A stretch of DNA of 64,000 nucleotides from Cupriavidus sp. D39. GTDB taxonomy: Bacteria > Pseudomonadota > Gammaproteobacteria > Burkholderiales > Burkholderiaceae. Below the pieces are notes generated by a model. It was given only the letters and a program-made list of their open reading frames with translations. It had not been told where the DNA came from and ran no database searches. Positions 31,843 to 42,351 of this stretch are shown here, piece after piece; positions within the stretch are counted from its first letter, which is position 1, and each line of letters begins with the position of its first letter. The position numbers and the translations under genes were made by a program. The stretch is taken from positions 124,001 through 188,000 of the forward strand of contig NZ_JAPNLE010000011.1 of NCBI RefSeq assembly GCF_026627925.1, in the 5' to 3' direction.

Positions 31843-33693
31843 TCAGGTTCCCCCGCTCGCCACGTTCAGCGTATTGCCAGCCGTCGCCGTCACCGTGCCC
31901 AGCGCGTTGCTCGCGTTCGCCACCGTGATCGACCCATTGCCCGCCACCAGCGTCGTCGATCCGCTCACGTTCACCGTGCCGCCCGCGGTCTCCACCACAC
32001 TGCCACCCACGCTGGTGAGTGTCGCGTTGCCTGCCGTCACACTGGCCAGCGTCAGGTTCCCTGCGCTCGCCACGTTCAGCGTATTGCCAGCCGTCGCCGT
32101 CACCGTGCCCAGCGCGTTGCTCGCGTTCGCCACCGTGATCGACCCATTGCCCGCCACCAGCGTCGTCGATCCGCTCACGTTCAACACGCCCGTGTCCGTC
32201 ACGCTGCCGCTCGTGCTCGACAAGCTCAGGTTCCCCGCGCTCACGTTTGCAAGGACAAGACTACCCGATTGGGTCAGGCTCAACGTTCCAGCCACATTGA
32301 GCGACCCACTCACGCCGTTGATGCTGCCATTCGTGCTCCACAGATAAACGTTAGCCGCAGCTACGTTGGCCAGCGTTAGATTGCCTACGCTCGCCACGTT
32401 CAGCGTATTGCCAGCCGTCGCCGTCACCGTGCCCAGCGCGTTGCTCGCGTTCGCCACCGTGATCGACCCATTGCCCGCCACCAGCGTCGTCGACCCGCTC
32501 ACGTTCAACACGCCGCCCGCGGTCTCCACCACGCTGCCACCCACGCTCGTGAGTGTCGCGTTGCCCGCCGTCACACTGGCCAGCGTCAGGTTCCCTGCGC
32601 TCGCCACGTTCAGCGTATTGCCAGCCGTCGCCGTCACCGTGCCCAGCGCGTTGCTCGCGTTCGCCACCGTGATCGACCCATTGCCCGCCACCAGCGTCGT
32701 CGACCCGCTCACGTTCACCACGCCCGTGTCCGTCACGCTACCGGTCGTGCTCGTCGCACTCAGGTTCCCTGCGCTCACGTTGCCCGATAGCGCCACCGCG
32801 TTGGCCGCGCTCAGCGTCAGGTTCCCGCTCACCGTCACCACCCCACCGGCGGCCTCCATCACCACACCACCCGTACTCCACAGCGTCACATTGCCCGCCG
32901 TCACGTTGGCCAGCGTTAGGTTGTTTGCACTCGTCAGATTCAGCGTTCCGCTCGAGTTCACCGTCGCGCTCACCGTGCCCAGCGCGTTGCTCGCGTTCGC
33001 CACCGTGATCGACCCATTGCCCGCCACCAGCGTCGTCGATCCGCTCACGTTCAACACGCCGCCCGCGGTCTCCACCACGCTGCCACCCACGCTCGTGAGC
33101 GTCGCGTTTCCCGCCGTCACACTGGCCAGCGTCAGGTTCCCCGCGCTCGCCACGTTCAGCGTATTGCCAGCCGTCGCCGTCACCGTGCCCAGCACGTTGC
33201 TCGCGTTCGCCACCGTGATCGACCCATTGCCCGCCACCAGCGTCGTCGATCCGCTCACGTTCACCGTGCCGCCCGCGGTCTCCACCACGCTGCCACCCAC
33301 GCTCGTGAGTGTCGCGTTGCCTGCCGTCACACTGGCCAGCGTCAGGTTCCCTGCGCTCGCCACGTTCAGCGTATTGCCAGCCGTCGCCGTCACCGTGCCC
33401 AGCACGTTGCTCGCGTTTGACAGCGTCACCGACCCGTTGCCAGCCACCAGCGTCGTCGATCCGCTCACGTTCACCGTGCCGCCCGCGGTCTCCACCACGC
33501 TGCCACCCACGCTGGTGAGTGTCGCGTTGCCTGCCGTCACGTTGGCCAGCGTCAGGTTGCCACTATTTATCAGGGTCAGTGTATTACCCGCTGTCGCCGT
33601 CACTGCGCCTCCCAGTGTCCCAGACGCCGTGATGCACTGTGCTGCTGTGATCGCCGTCGATCCATTCACGTTCAATGTGCCGAAGATATGCAC
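31843..33693 (-). CDS. TpsA fragment: repeat region
   Basis: 616 codons of repeat units, mostly the short 70-residue form (VTAGNATLTSVGG ... NVSGSTTLVAGNGS ... SAGNLTLAS), with variant units such as WSTNGSINGVSGSLNVAG. It ends at one of the recurrent lesions (C5 31850-31854). Confidence 0.75.
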   Translation of the reverse strand: MHIFGTLNVNGSTAITAAQCITASGTLGGAVTATAGNTLTLINSGNLTLANVTAGNATLTSVGGSVVETAGGTVNVSGSTTLVAGNGSVTLSNASNVLGTVTATAGNTLNVASAGNLTLASVTAGNATLTSVGGSVVETAGGTVNVSGSTTLVAGNGSITVANASNVLGTVTATAGNTLNVASAGNLTLASVTAGNATLTSVGGSVVETAGGVLNVSGSTTLVAGNGSITVANASNALGTVSATVNSSGTLNLTSANNLTLANVTAGNVTLWSTGGVVMEAAGGVVTVSGNLTLSAANAVALSGNVSAGNLSATSTTGSVTDTGVVNVSGSTTLVAGNGSITVANASNALGTVTATAGNTLNVASAGNLTLASVTAGNATLTSVGGSVVETAGGVLNVSGSTTLVAGNGSITVANASNALGTVTATAGNTLNVASVGNLTLANVAAANVYLWSTNGSINGVSGSLNVAGTLSLTQSGSLVLANVSAGNLSLSSTSGSVTDTGVLNVSGSTTLVAGNGSITVANASNALGTVTATAGNTLNVASAGNLTLASVTAGNATLTSVGGSVVETAGGTVNVSGSTTLVAGNGSITVANASNALGTVTATAGNTLNVASGGT

Positions 33694-36113
33694 GTCACTG
33701 GCGGTGGTCGTAGCACTGAAGTTCCCCCAACCGTTACATTAACGATTGGAATGCCCGTCTGAGCCGACAGCGTCATGTTGCCAGTCGCAATCCAATTGCG
33801 AGGACCACTTCCAGTTGCTGTTATGCCGGATCCAGTGCTCGTTACATTCAAATTGTTAGCTGAAATGCAGTTAAGGATGATCTGTTGAGCAGCGGTCAGA
33901 TTCGCATCGCCGCTCACGTTCACCGTGCTATTCCCGTTCGCCGTGATCCATCCCGACGCGCTCGTGATCGTCGCGTTGCCCGCCACCACGTTGGCCAGCG
34001 TCAGGTTCCCCGCGCTCGCCACGTTCAGCGTATTGCCAGCCGTCGCGCTCACCGTGCCCAGCGCGTTGCTCGCGTTCGCCACCGTGATCGACCCATTGCC
34101 CGCCACCAGCGTCGTCGATCCGCTCACGTTCACCGTGCCGCCCGCGGTCTCCACCACACTGCCACCCACGCTGGTGAGTGTCGCGTTGCCTGCCGTCACA
34201 CTGGCCAGCGTCAGGTTCCCTGCGCTCGCCAGGTTCAGCGTATTGCCAGCCGTCGCCGTCACCGTGCCCAGCGTGCTGCTCGCGTTCGCCACCGTGATCG
34301 ACCCATTGCCCGCCACCAGCGTCGTCGACCCGCTCACGTTCACCACGCCCGTGTCCGTCACGCTACCGGTCGTGCTCGTCGCACTCAGGTTCCCTGCGCT
34401 CACGTTGCCCGATAGCGCCACCGCGTTGGCCGCGCTCAGCGTCAGGTTCCCGCTCACCGTCACCACCCCACCGGCGGCCTCCATCACAACACCACCCGTA
34501 CTCCACAGCGTCACATTGCCCGCCGTCACGTTGGCCAGCGTTAGGTTGTTTGCACTCGTCAGATTCAGCGTTCCGCTCGAGTTCACCGTCGCGCTCACCG
34601 TGCCCAGCGCGTTGCTCGCGTTCGCCACCGTGATCGACCCATTGCCCGCCACCAGCGTCGTCGATCCGCTCACGTTCAACACGCCAATGTCCGTCACGCT
34701 ACCGTACGTGCTCGTCGCGCTCAGGTTGCCCGCCGTTACGTTTGCAAGGACAAGACTACCCGATTGGGTCAGGCTCAACGTTCCAGCCACATTGAGTGAC
34801 CCACTCACGCCGTTGATGCTGCCATTCGTGCTCCACAGATAAACGTTAGCCGCAGCTACGTTGGCCAGCGTTAGATTGCCTACGCTCGTCAGATTCAACG
34901 TTCCGCTCGAGTTCACCGTTGCACTCACCGTGCCCAGCGCGTTGCTCGCGTTCGACAGCGTCACCAAACCGTTGCTCGCCGTGAGCGTTGTCGATCCGCT
35001 CACGTTCACCACGCCCGTGTCCGTCACGCTGCCGTACGTGCTCGACAAGCTCAGGTTCCCCGCGCTCACATTCCCCGACAGCGACACCGCGTTGTTCGCA
35101 CTCAGCGTCGCGTTGCCGCTCACGTTCAATACGCCGCCCGCGCTCTCCACCACGCTGCCACCCACGCTCGTGAGTGTCGCGTTGCCTGCCGTCACACTGG
35201 CCAGCGTCAGGTTCCCCGCGCTCGCCACGTTCAGCGTATTGCCAGCTGTCGCGCTCCCCATGCCCAGTGCGTTGCTTGCGTTCGCCAGCGTCACCGACCC
35301 GTTGCTCGCCACCAGCGTCGTCGACCCGCTGACATTCACCACGCCCCAGCCCGTCACGTTACCCGTCGTGCTGGTCACGCTTAGGTTTCCCGCTGTGACG
35401 TTGCTGTAGAACATCACATCGCCATTACTCGTCACAGTGGCACTGCCAACGTTCAAATCTCCTGGCCAGAAGGTGACGCCCCCATGTAGGGCAGTCAACG
35501 TGAGATTCTGCACCGTCAGCGGTACGGTATTTGAATAGGCAATAGCGCCGCCACTACTGCTACATCCAACAATCGCAAGATTGACTGCCGATATATTGAC
35601 GCCATTTGAAATGAAAACCCCATCGGTAGAGCTGCTGTACCCGATTAACGCCATAACCCCATTAGTCTGAGTAATGTTCGTAGCAATATATATACCTCGA
35701 GCAGAACTCGAATTTCCAAATAAGCTTATATATCCACCCCCCGTTTGATTAACATCTCTTATAAATATTCCATTTCCCGACACAGAATTTCCAATTAGGG
35801 AAATACTTCCATTGCCGTTCTGAATTAACGACGAACCCCCTTGATCGAGGCCAATTCCATTTCTGCCAGAACCGCTGGTACACCCATAAATCGTTAAGTT
35901 TCCTCCGCCATTCTGGATAACTGCTGCCGAAGTCTGTATCCCTGCCGACGACGTAGCCGTTCCATTTATTGACAGTGAACCAGCACCAGATACAGTAAGA
36001 TTACTTCCAATCGAAACCCCTGCCGGGGAAGACGAGATTACTCCAGTTCCACCCGATAAATTAATTGAGCCCGCCGCGCCACTAAATTGAATCCCATAAC
36101 CGTTGCCAATCAC
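33672..36113 (-). CDS. TpsA fragment: unique beta-helix segment and first repeats
   Basis: 813 codons as read. The first ~220 residues are non-repetitive, with short Gly/Ser/Asn turns (SLIGNSVSGNGIFIRD, LFGNSSSARGIYIAT, MALIGYSSSTDGVFIS) and an AT-richer composition than the repeats. They resemble an inserted pectate-lyase-like coil. The remainder is repeat units of the NVSGNATLS type. The frame is lost at C5 33724-33728, where one more base would continue VGGNFSATTTASDVHIFG into the next fragment. Confidence 0.8.
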   Translation of the reverse strand: MIGNGYGIQFSGAAGSINLSGGTGVISSSPAGVSIGSNLTVSGAGSLSINGTATSSAGIQTSAAVIQNGGGNLTIYGCTSGSGRNGIGLDQGGSSLIQNGNGSISLIGNSVSGNGIFIRDVNQTGGGYISLFGNSSSARGIYIATNITQTNGVMALIGYSSSTDGVFISNGVNISAVNLAIVGCSSSGGAIAYSNTVPLTVQNLTLTALHGGVTFWPGDLNVGSATVTSNGDVMFYSNVTAGNLSVTSTTGNVTGWGVVNVSGSTTLVASNGSVTLANASNALGMGSATAGNTLNVASAGNLTLASVTAGNATLTSVGGSVVESAGGVLNVSGNATLSANNAVSLSGNVSAGNLSLSSTYGSVTDTGVVNVSGSTTLTASNGLVTLSNASNALGTVSATVNSSGTLNLTSVGNLTLANVAAANVYLWSTNGSINGVSGSLNVAGTLSLTQSGSLVLANVTAGNLSATSTYGSVTDIGVLNVSGSTTLVAGNGSITVANASNALGTVSATVNSSGTLNLTSANNLTLANVTAGNVTLWSTGGVVMEAAGGVVTVSGNLTLSAANAVALSGNVSAGNLSATSTTGSVTDTGVVNVSGSTTLVAGNGSITVANASSTLGTVTATAGNTLNLASAGNLTLASVTAGNATLTSVGGSVVETAGGTVNVSGSTTLVAGNGSITVANASNALGTVSATAGNTLNVASAGNLTLANVVAGNATITSASGWITANGNSTVNVSGDANLTAAQQIILNCISANNLNVTSTGSGITATGSGPRNWIATGNMTLSAQTGIPIVNVTVGGTSVLRPPPVTCISSAH

Positions 36114-36535
36114 CCCCTGCGGTTATATTTAAATTTCCACCATTAGTGTTAATGACAAAACTATCAAGCTCTACCCCCGCTAGGCGCCAGCATGCTCACA
36201 TTGAGCTGGTTGCTCGACGAGGTAATGTTGCCCTGGTTGTAATAGATGTTGCGATCGGCAGTCAGCGTCAGGCTGGCATTGCCACCGCTGCTCTTAACGA
36301 TGTCGCTGCTGATCGTGATGTTGCCGGCCGCGCTCCCCCGCTGGTCGTACTGATCGTCACCGACGTACCGCTATTCAGGTCGCTCGCGATGCTGGCATTG
36401 TTGATCACGGACGCGGCGTTCGTCACCGTCCAGGTCCCGCTACTGTCCGTCGCATTCGACGTGGCACTGCTGCTGATGACCACATTTGTCGGATCCAGTA
36501 GCCACTCGCCGCCTTTCCCTGCGGCGCACTCGCAT

Positions 36536-37879
36536 CTACGGACCCAAATGCTTGAAGGTGATTGTGGCTCGAGGTCTCCACAAATCCTCCATCACCCCTT
36601 GCGCACCGCCCCGCGCCGTGATCGTCCCCTCGAAATCCGTGGACGCGTCCGACCACACCGCTACATTGCCGCCCCGCCCGATTTGCGTGGCCGAAGCATC
36701 GATGCGGGAGCTCGCATCCAGGATCGTCATATTGGCGTTCGTCACGTTCGCGTCCGTGCCGTGGAAGCTTCCACCCACCAACACCGTCCCTCCGCCAGTG
36801 GCCCCGTTCGCATTGATCTCGCTGCCGTTAAAGAGCCCCACATACTGGCCCATTACCGTCACGTTCCCGCCCTGACCCGTTTGGCTCGACACATCGATCG
36901 TCGCACCCGTGAGGTTCACCACCCCTTGCGCGCCGCCATCCAGCGTGACTTGGCCACCATTGGACGCATTGATCACCCCGCTCAGGTTGATCACATTGTT
37001 CAGCAGCGCGTTGGCCGACTTCGCGCTGAGCAGCACCTGACCACCCTGCGCATCGATTTGACCGGCGTTCTCCACCAGCGCGTCAGCCGACGCCGCATCC
37101 AGTGTTACCCCAGCCAGCAGCCCGTTATTGAGCACCACCGTCGCACGGTCCCCAGCCAGCAGCACCACCTTCCCGCCGTTGGCCTGGATCGTTCCCGTGT
37201 TACGCACCTGGTCCCCCAGCAGGACCACATAGCCGCCGGGCGCGTTAATCGTCCCGTCGTTCTGCACCAGGCCCGTCGTATTGCTCGAGCGCAGCAGCGA
37301 CAGCGTCGCACATCCGGCCATGAAGGCGTCCGTGTTGATATCCTTGGTCGACGCAAGAATGCTCCCAACATTGATCACCGCGCCGTGTCCAAACATCACC
37401 CCGTACGGGTTAACGATGAACACTTGGCCGTTGGCCGTCAGGCTGCCCAGGATCTGCGTCGTGCTGCCCGACACCACCCGGTTCAGAATCTGCGACGTGC
37501 TGCCCGGCTGGATGAACTGCACCGCGTTGCCTGCGCCAATATCGAAGGAATTCCACTGCACCACCGCACGGCCGGACTGCTGAACAATCTGCAACTGTTG
37601 CGCACTTGGTTGCGTCACCGTGACCTGGCCTGCGACGACATTGGCCCCGCTTGGCAGCGAACCGGCCGACATTGCGCCAAGCGGCCACGCCGTCCCCGCG
37701 GCCAACGACGCGCCCAGCGCCACCCATTTCACCCGGCACAGCCACACCTGTGCCTGCCGCGCGAGCATCGCTCCACCCTCGCCCGGTTGGTTCTTCTTGC
37801 AGCTGACCACCGTCTCGGCCACGGCCACAGTCATCCCGCGCTTCTTGTCGAATACCAGGCGATAAAGGTTCTTGTTCAT
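36536..37879 (-). CDS. TpsA N-terminal fragment: ESPR signal, TPS domain
   Basis: 447 codons as read. The extended signal region (MNKNLYRLVFDKKRGMTVAV) is followed by a hydrophobic signal core around KWVALGASLAAGTAW. The TPS domain then covers residues ~75-330, with NSFDIGAGNAVQFIQP, ILNRVVSG, NPYGVMFGHGAVINVGS and repeated NxGxI(Q/N)A turns typical of the right-handed beta-helix. HMW1A/FhaB proteins use this domain to engage TpsB POTRA domains. The real frame is lost at C4 36595-36598; the correct continuation GGFVETSSHNHLQAFGSV lies in the next frame. The start lies 86 bp after the tpsB stop. Confidence 0.88.
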   Translation of the reverse strand: MNKNLYRLVFDKKRGMTVAVAETVVSCKKNQPGEGGAMLARQAQVWLCRVKWVALGASLAAGTAWPLGAMSAGSLPSGANVVAGQVTVTQPSAQQLQIVQQSGRAVVQWNSFDIGAGNAVQFIQPGSTSQILNRVVSGSTTQILGSLTANGQVFIVNPYGVMFGHGAVINVGSILASTKDINTDAFMAGCATLSLLRSSNTTGLVQNDGTINAPGGYVVLLGDQVRNTGTIQANGGKVVLLAGDRATVVLNNGLLAGVTLDAASADALVENAGQIDAQGGQVLLSAKSANALLNNVINLSGVINASNGGQVTLDGGAQGVVNLTGATIDVSSQTGQGGNVTVMGQYVGLFNGSEINANGATGGGTVLVGGSFHGTDANVTNANMTILDASSRIDASATQIGRGGNVAVWSDASTDFEGTITARGGAQGVMEDLWRPRATITFKHLGP

Positions 37880-37913
37880 TTTGGTATAACTCGTGTGGTA
37901 TTAAAGCAAAACA

Positions 37914-37936
37914 GCCCGCAGCAATGCTAAACGGGC
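37914..37936 (-). promoter_or_regulatory. Hairpin in the tpsB-tpsA gap
   Basis: GCCCG / CGGGC outer stem with an inner AGC/GCT pair, located between the tpsB stop and the tpsA start. On the minus strand it is followed by TGTTTTGCTTTAA. It could attenuate read-through from tpsB into tpsA or stabilise the mRNA; the T tract is weak. Confidence 0.35.
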
Positions 37937-37965
37937 AGAGTTCGGTGTCTCGGGGCAAGGAAGCC

Positions 37966-39740
37966 CTAAAATCGGTATCCGAGCGTCAGCCAGACATGCG
38001 CTCCGGCGTTCGCGGGATCGTTGATCGCGCTGCTACTTGTCGCAAAGCGCCTGGACCAGGACAGGTTCAGCAACAGCCGGTGCGGGCTGACCCAGTCGAT
38101 GCCGATGCCGTAACCGGCCAGCACTCGATGGTTACTCAATGTGCTGTTTCGATAGCCGCTCAGGCTCTGCCAGCTCGCGTAAGCGCTGTGATTGGCATAG
38201 CCATTCACGTAGTCAATGAACAGGTTCGGCGCGAGCTGATCGCCTGTACTAAAGGTGAAGCGCCGAGCCAGCGCCAGCGTCGCCAACACGCCTTCATCGA
38301 GGGAACCTTCCCCGCCGCCGAACGCGCGCACGCCTGTGGCTCCACCTACGCCCAGCTTCTCGTACCCGTCCATGTTGCCGCTTGTGAGCTGGCCGCGCGC
38401 CCGCATCAGCAGGTACCACTCCCCGCCTGTCGTCAGATTCTGCTTGCGCAGCGCATCATACGAGAGCTTGGCGTAGTGTCCGAGCTGGTGGCCTGGATCG
38501 GCCAGTGCCGCGCCGTCGCGCACGTCTCCCATGAGCAGCGACACACTGCCCGACCAGTAGCTGTTGCCACCCTGAATGGCGCGATCCCCCGAGTCGCCGG
38601 TGATTGAGAGCTGGCCAGCATATAGACTCTTGTTTGACGTGTTGATGCCCAGCATGTCGACGCTCGAATGCACGGCCTTGCCATCGAGCACCGCCACCCA
38701 ATTACTGTCCAGCGAGCGAACCAGCGGATACGCGATCCCCAGTGTCCCCACATCCGCCTTGCCATCGGCACTCGTGCTCGGCAGCGTATAGAGCGTATGC
38801 GCGACGCTACTTGTCCAGCGCAACCCTCGAGATCCCAGCGGCGCACTCACGCTCAACTGCCCCGTCGTCTGCTGGCGGCTGCTCTCGAACGCCGACAGAT
38901 TGATCACGTCCCCCCATGAAAGAGGTTCGTCGCCGTGCCGGTCACGCCCAGCCGGTTGTGACCGGTCGCCGAGACGCCACCGTTGTCTACGCTAACAAAT
39001 CCCGAGAACAAGCGGTCCTTCTGCTGCACCTCCACTACCAGCTTCGTCTGCCCTATGCCCACGCCCTGCGCGGAAAACTCTGGCGCACCAATCTGCACGC
39101 CCGGCGTGTCGCGCAACAACTGCAATGCCCTCTCTAAGTGCGCTGCCGTCAACGCGCATGCAGCACTCGCGTCCGGACACAGCGCGCTCGTCACCACCTG
39201 CCGCAGATGTTCTGTACTCACCCGTGAGCTGTTCCTAATTTCGATATCGCCCACTTCTCCCGCAAACAGCGTGACCTTCAGCTGTCCCGTCTTGAGGAAC
39301 CGCTCCCGCTCGCTTGGCCTCACGATCGCTACCGCGACCAGATAACCGGCCCGTCGCAATGCCAGTGTCAGGTCTGACTCCAACTGCGCGAGCGATGCCG
39401 TGTCCAGAATTCGCCCCATCAGCGCCTGGCGTTGCTGCTCCATGACGCCCACCAGGCCCCGATGTTCGCCTTGGATCTCCCACTCTACCTCCTGCACGCT
39501 TACGCGCTGGCTCGGCTCACCTTGCAATGTATTGGGTTGCGCTCCCGCCTCCCTAGGAGGTGGGCCCAGTACCATCAACATCAGTAGCACCGCTCCTGCA
39601 ATCTGCGTCCGCCATACCTTCGTCTGTCCGCCTTCGGTTTGCAAGCTAGATCTCCGCTTTCTCTGCCGCTGTAACATATCGTTCGAGTTCTTTTTAGCTT
39701 CGGCCGCCGCCAGCGGGCGCGCCCGGATAGGAAATACCAT
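37966..39740 (-). pseudogene. TpsB outer-membrane transporter (FhaC/HMW1B family), one frame break
   Basis: Two frames (39740-38904 and 38907-37966) form one ~590-residue Omp85-superfamily protein. The front has a signal anchor (TQIAGAVLLMLMVLG), then POTRA-type sequence (VEWEIQGEHRGL, GYLVAVAIVRPSERERFLKTGQLKV). The back is the 16-strand barrel, with the loop-6 motif as GVRAFGGGEGSLDEG and a C-terminal WLTLGYRF ending in Phe, the outer-membrane signature. The break is in the C6 run at 38910-38915 (G6 on the coding strand); one more G gives NLFHGGDVINLSAFES. It should translocate TpsA and probably also the adhesin at the left end. It lies upstream of tpsA on the same strand. Confidence 0.88.
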
Positions 39741-40456
39741 CAGCCTTCAGGCACGAAAATACCGGGCGCGCGCCCACGGAAGACTTACATTTCCCCACCA
39801 AAGGCTCGGATCTAAGGCAACCCCTTGAAGACCCTTTGTCCATCACCAGCCCGCAGCAGAAAGAAGAACTCGGCCCCGGCATCCATTCGGCGTGCGCCGC
39901 TGGACCTACCAGACCGGAACGCAGGTGCACGTGCCAGGAATCGAAAAACTAAAGGTCAGCGCCGACGTAAACCTCACCCACAGTGGAGTGAACCGGTCAT
40001 CTGGGCAGATGGCCGGCGCGCGCGGATGTTGAACATCAGCAAAAAACTGGGGCCACTCGTGCCTGGACATCGAATCGGGCTTCCCGCTCGACAAACGCCC
40101 GCGTCGCGCGCACGCTAAAGTAGTTGCACCGCTCGGAATTTTGAGGTGCCGTGTCGCAACTGCGCGAATCGCTATGCCGTTTTGCCTGCCGGAGCGCTCG
40201 CAGTAGGCTTTGTCTTGGTATCGTTCCTCGCGGCCCCCAAGAAATGTAAGTCATCTGCGAGTGCGTTTCAGTTAGCCTCCAAGTGGCTCGAAGCTGACCC
40301 GCCTGAGGGCAAGAAAACGTCGGCTGGCAACAAGAACCCCTGACGCAGGACGACATAACGATCAAAGCAGCACTGAGGCGACAATGCCGAAGGTGTATCC
40401 GAACGCAGCTAAACATGAATAGCGCATCCCCCGCTGGATGACGACTGAGGTGTACG
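39741..40456. other. Divergent intergenic region between tpsB and the glycosyltransferase
   Basis: About 716 bp with no supported gene, only short shadow frames. It should hold the promoters for tpsBA (leftward) and for the glycosylation genes (rightward); I do not see an unambiguous promoter or operator. Confidence 0.45.
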
Positions 40457-42348
40457 ATGAGCTTCAATCTAGAAAGATTCGAGTATTGGGTCTACAACCA
40501 CCGGTACGAGGAAGCAGGCCGAGAATTGCTCGTATTGTTGCAATCACTTGACGGCCAATATGGGTCGCTGGACGGTCAGTTCGAGGCCGTGGTGCAGTCG
40601 CCGGCAGCTATTGATGCCGTGGACGATCACTTGCTAAGCCGACTTGCCGGGGCGGTGACGACGCTGGTCGTGGATCCCGCGTTTCAACTCTCCGATGTCG
40701 GATTTGCGACCACCTTAAATATGCACCGATGGCTCTCGGCGCTATTTGCCGCAAGTCCCTATCGCAACGCGGATCATATTCTGCGCGCGCTTAATCAAGA
40801 TGGTGCCGGTGCAACCACCATACGGGTGGCCTATCGGGATCTCCGGAAATTCGCGTTATTCTATCTGACGGAATCAGAGCTGCCGCTGGACATCAATGAA
40901 CTATGGGGGTTCGACAAGAAACTGATGGCCGGGTTGGCTATGACGCTGATTTCGCCTCGCTTTCTGGGTACGCCCGCGGCACATGGCAAGCGGGAGGCAC
41001 TACTCCAATGGTTGTCTTCCCATCTCGCAGAGGTGGATCTGGACGACCTGCCTGGCGGAATCTTGCACGACGTCTACATGCACTGCAGCTACGCAGACTA
41101 TGCCGGCAAGCATGATATTAAAAAACCGTTGAACGAGCTGATTCGCCGCAAGCTACACGCGCGCGGGCTAGAGGACTTGCGCTTTGGAGCGCAACGCCCA
41201 AAGCCGGGCCAAAAACCGACACTACTGGTTGTGCTCGAATGGTTTACAGAAAATCATTCCATCTACCGTACCCACTCGCTGACCATCGAGGGGATGAGGC
41301 GGCATTTTCATGTCATTGGAATTGGCTACGCCGACCGCGTCGATACCGTCACGCGACAGGTCTTCGATGAGTTCGTTGAACTCGCGGAAGCCGATGTTTG
41401 GCACAGTGTGGCTCGCATGAGAGACATCTGTATAGATCGCGATGTGCAGGTTTGTTATATGCCAAGTGTCGGGATGTTTCCGCTGACCATGGTCCTGTCG
41501 AATCTGCGGGTCGCCCCGTTACAGTTGATGGCATTGGGGCATCCAGCCACAACACACTCGCACGCCATCGACTTCGTCGTGGTCGAGGAAGACTATGTGG
41601 GGGATCCGACGTGCTTTGGTGAGCCACTTTTGACCTTGCCTAGGGACGGCATGCCGTACCGGCCGCCGGCCGGCATGAAGGCGCTGGAGTTAAAACGCAC
41701 ACGCGATGACGATGCACATGTGGTGCGGATTGCTGTGGCTGCGACGACAATGAAACTAAATCCTGGTTTTTGGAAGCGTGTGCAAGAATCGCTGAACGGG
41801 CGCAGGCGCCGGTGCAATTCCATTTTCTGATCGGACAAGCCATTGGACTGGTGCTGCCACAGGTCCAGCGTCTGATCAGGCGCTACCTGAGTGACAAGGC
41901 CATCGTCTACGGGCATCAAGCATACGCGGACTACATGCGTGTCATCGCCAACTGCGACATGTTCCTGAACCCGTTCCCGTTTGGCAATACCAACGGGATC
42001 GTGGACACGGTCTTTGCAGGACTTGTCGGTGTGTGCAAAACGGGGCCCGAAGTGCACGAGCATATCGATGAAGGAATGTTTGGGCGACTAGATTTTCCAC
42101 GGTGGCTAGTCGCAGACACGGTGGATAAGTATGTCGAGGCAGCCCTGATATTGATTGACGACGCCGGCGAGAGGAAGACGCTCGCGCAAAACCTTGCAGG
42201 GCCAGCCGCCATCAACAAGGTCATCTTCGCCGGCCGTGCCGAGATACTTGGCGACAAAATCGAGGCTCTTTGGAAGAGCAGACTCTCGCAGCATGCCGCC
42301 CCGGCAGCCGCCAAGACAGGTTCGCTCGGAACGGTGATGGAGGTCTAA
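40457..42348 (+). pseudogene. HMW1C-type N-glycosyltransferase (GT41), one frame break
   Basis: Joined length ~630 residues, matching HMW1C/NGT (~620). The N-terminus FNLERFEYWVYNHRYEEAG and LLSRLAGAVTTL fits the all-alpha domain; the C-terminal half is the GT-B catalytic part. AATTMKLNPGF carries the Lys and PFGNTNGIVD the Asn/Asp that bind UDP-sugar in Actinobacillus NGT (family knowledge). These enzymes act in the cytoplasm, adding Glc or Gal to Asn of N-X-S/T in TPS adhesins before export. The frame breaks at T5 41767-41771; one more T gives GFLEACARIAERAQAP, so undercalling or slippage is possible. The start is supported by GAGG 6 bp upstream. The stop is 3 bp before the next gene. Confidence 0.9.
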
Positions 42349-42351
42349 GCA

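Larger units (their letters stand above)
23540..35400 (-). repeat. 327-bp / 210-bp coding repeats of TpsA with 10 N-glycosylation sequons per long unit
   Basis: The long unit is 109 codons (period measured as 327 bp between 24181 and 24508); a 70-codon short form lacks the middle block. One long unit contains NAT, NVS, NAT, NVS, NLS, NVS, NGS, NAS, NDT and NLT: 10 sequons in 109 residues, using 10 of its 12 or so Asn. Units are near-identical at DNA level over long stretches, indicating recent expansion or gene conversion. Confidence 0.88.
22984..37879 (-). pseudogene. Two-partner-secretion adhesin TpsA (HMW1A/FhaB type), ~15 kb, many frame breaks
   Basis: One giant gene runs right to left. 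It begins with an extended signal peptide (MNKNLYRLVFDKKRG) and a TPS/haemagglutination domain (NPYGVMFGHGAVINVGS), then unique beta-helical segments, then about 12 kb of 109- and 70-residue repeats, and a sequon-rich tail ending SGELQ with TAA at 22984-22986. TPS adhesins are exported through their TpsB partner, which is encoded just upstream. The frame is interrupted near 36597, 36490, 36337, 36176, 36115 and 33726, at about 13 identical repeat positions between 25.5 and 31.9 kb, and by a one-base gain near 27753. As read it could make only an N-terminal fragment. If the one-base deficits are sequencing errors it would be a ~4,950-residue adhesin. Confidence 0.85.

Noticed and set aside
23540..35400. 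Regularly spaced short repeats that could be mistaken for a CRISPR array
   Set aside because: The period is 327 or 210 bp, the repeats are contiguous coding units without unique spacers, and no cas gene is present.
36146..37930. 594-codon plus-strand frame opposite the TpsA start
   Set aside because: Arg/His/Gln-rich shadow; the minus strand has a clear TPS domain with signal peptide.
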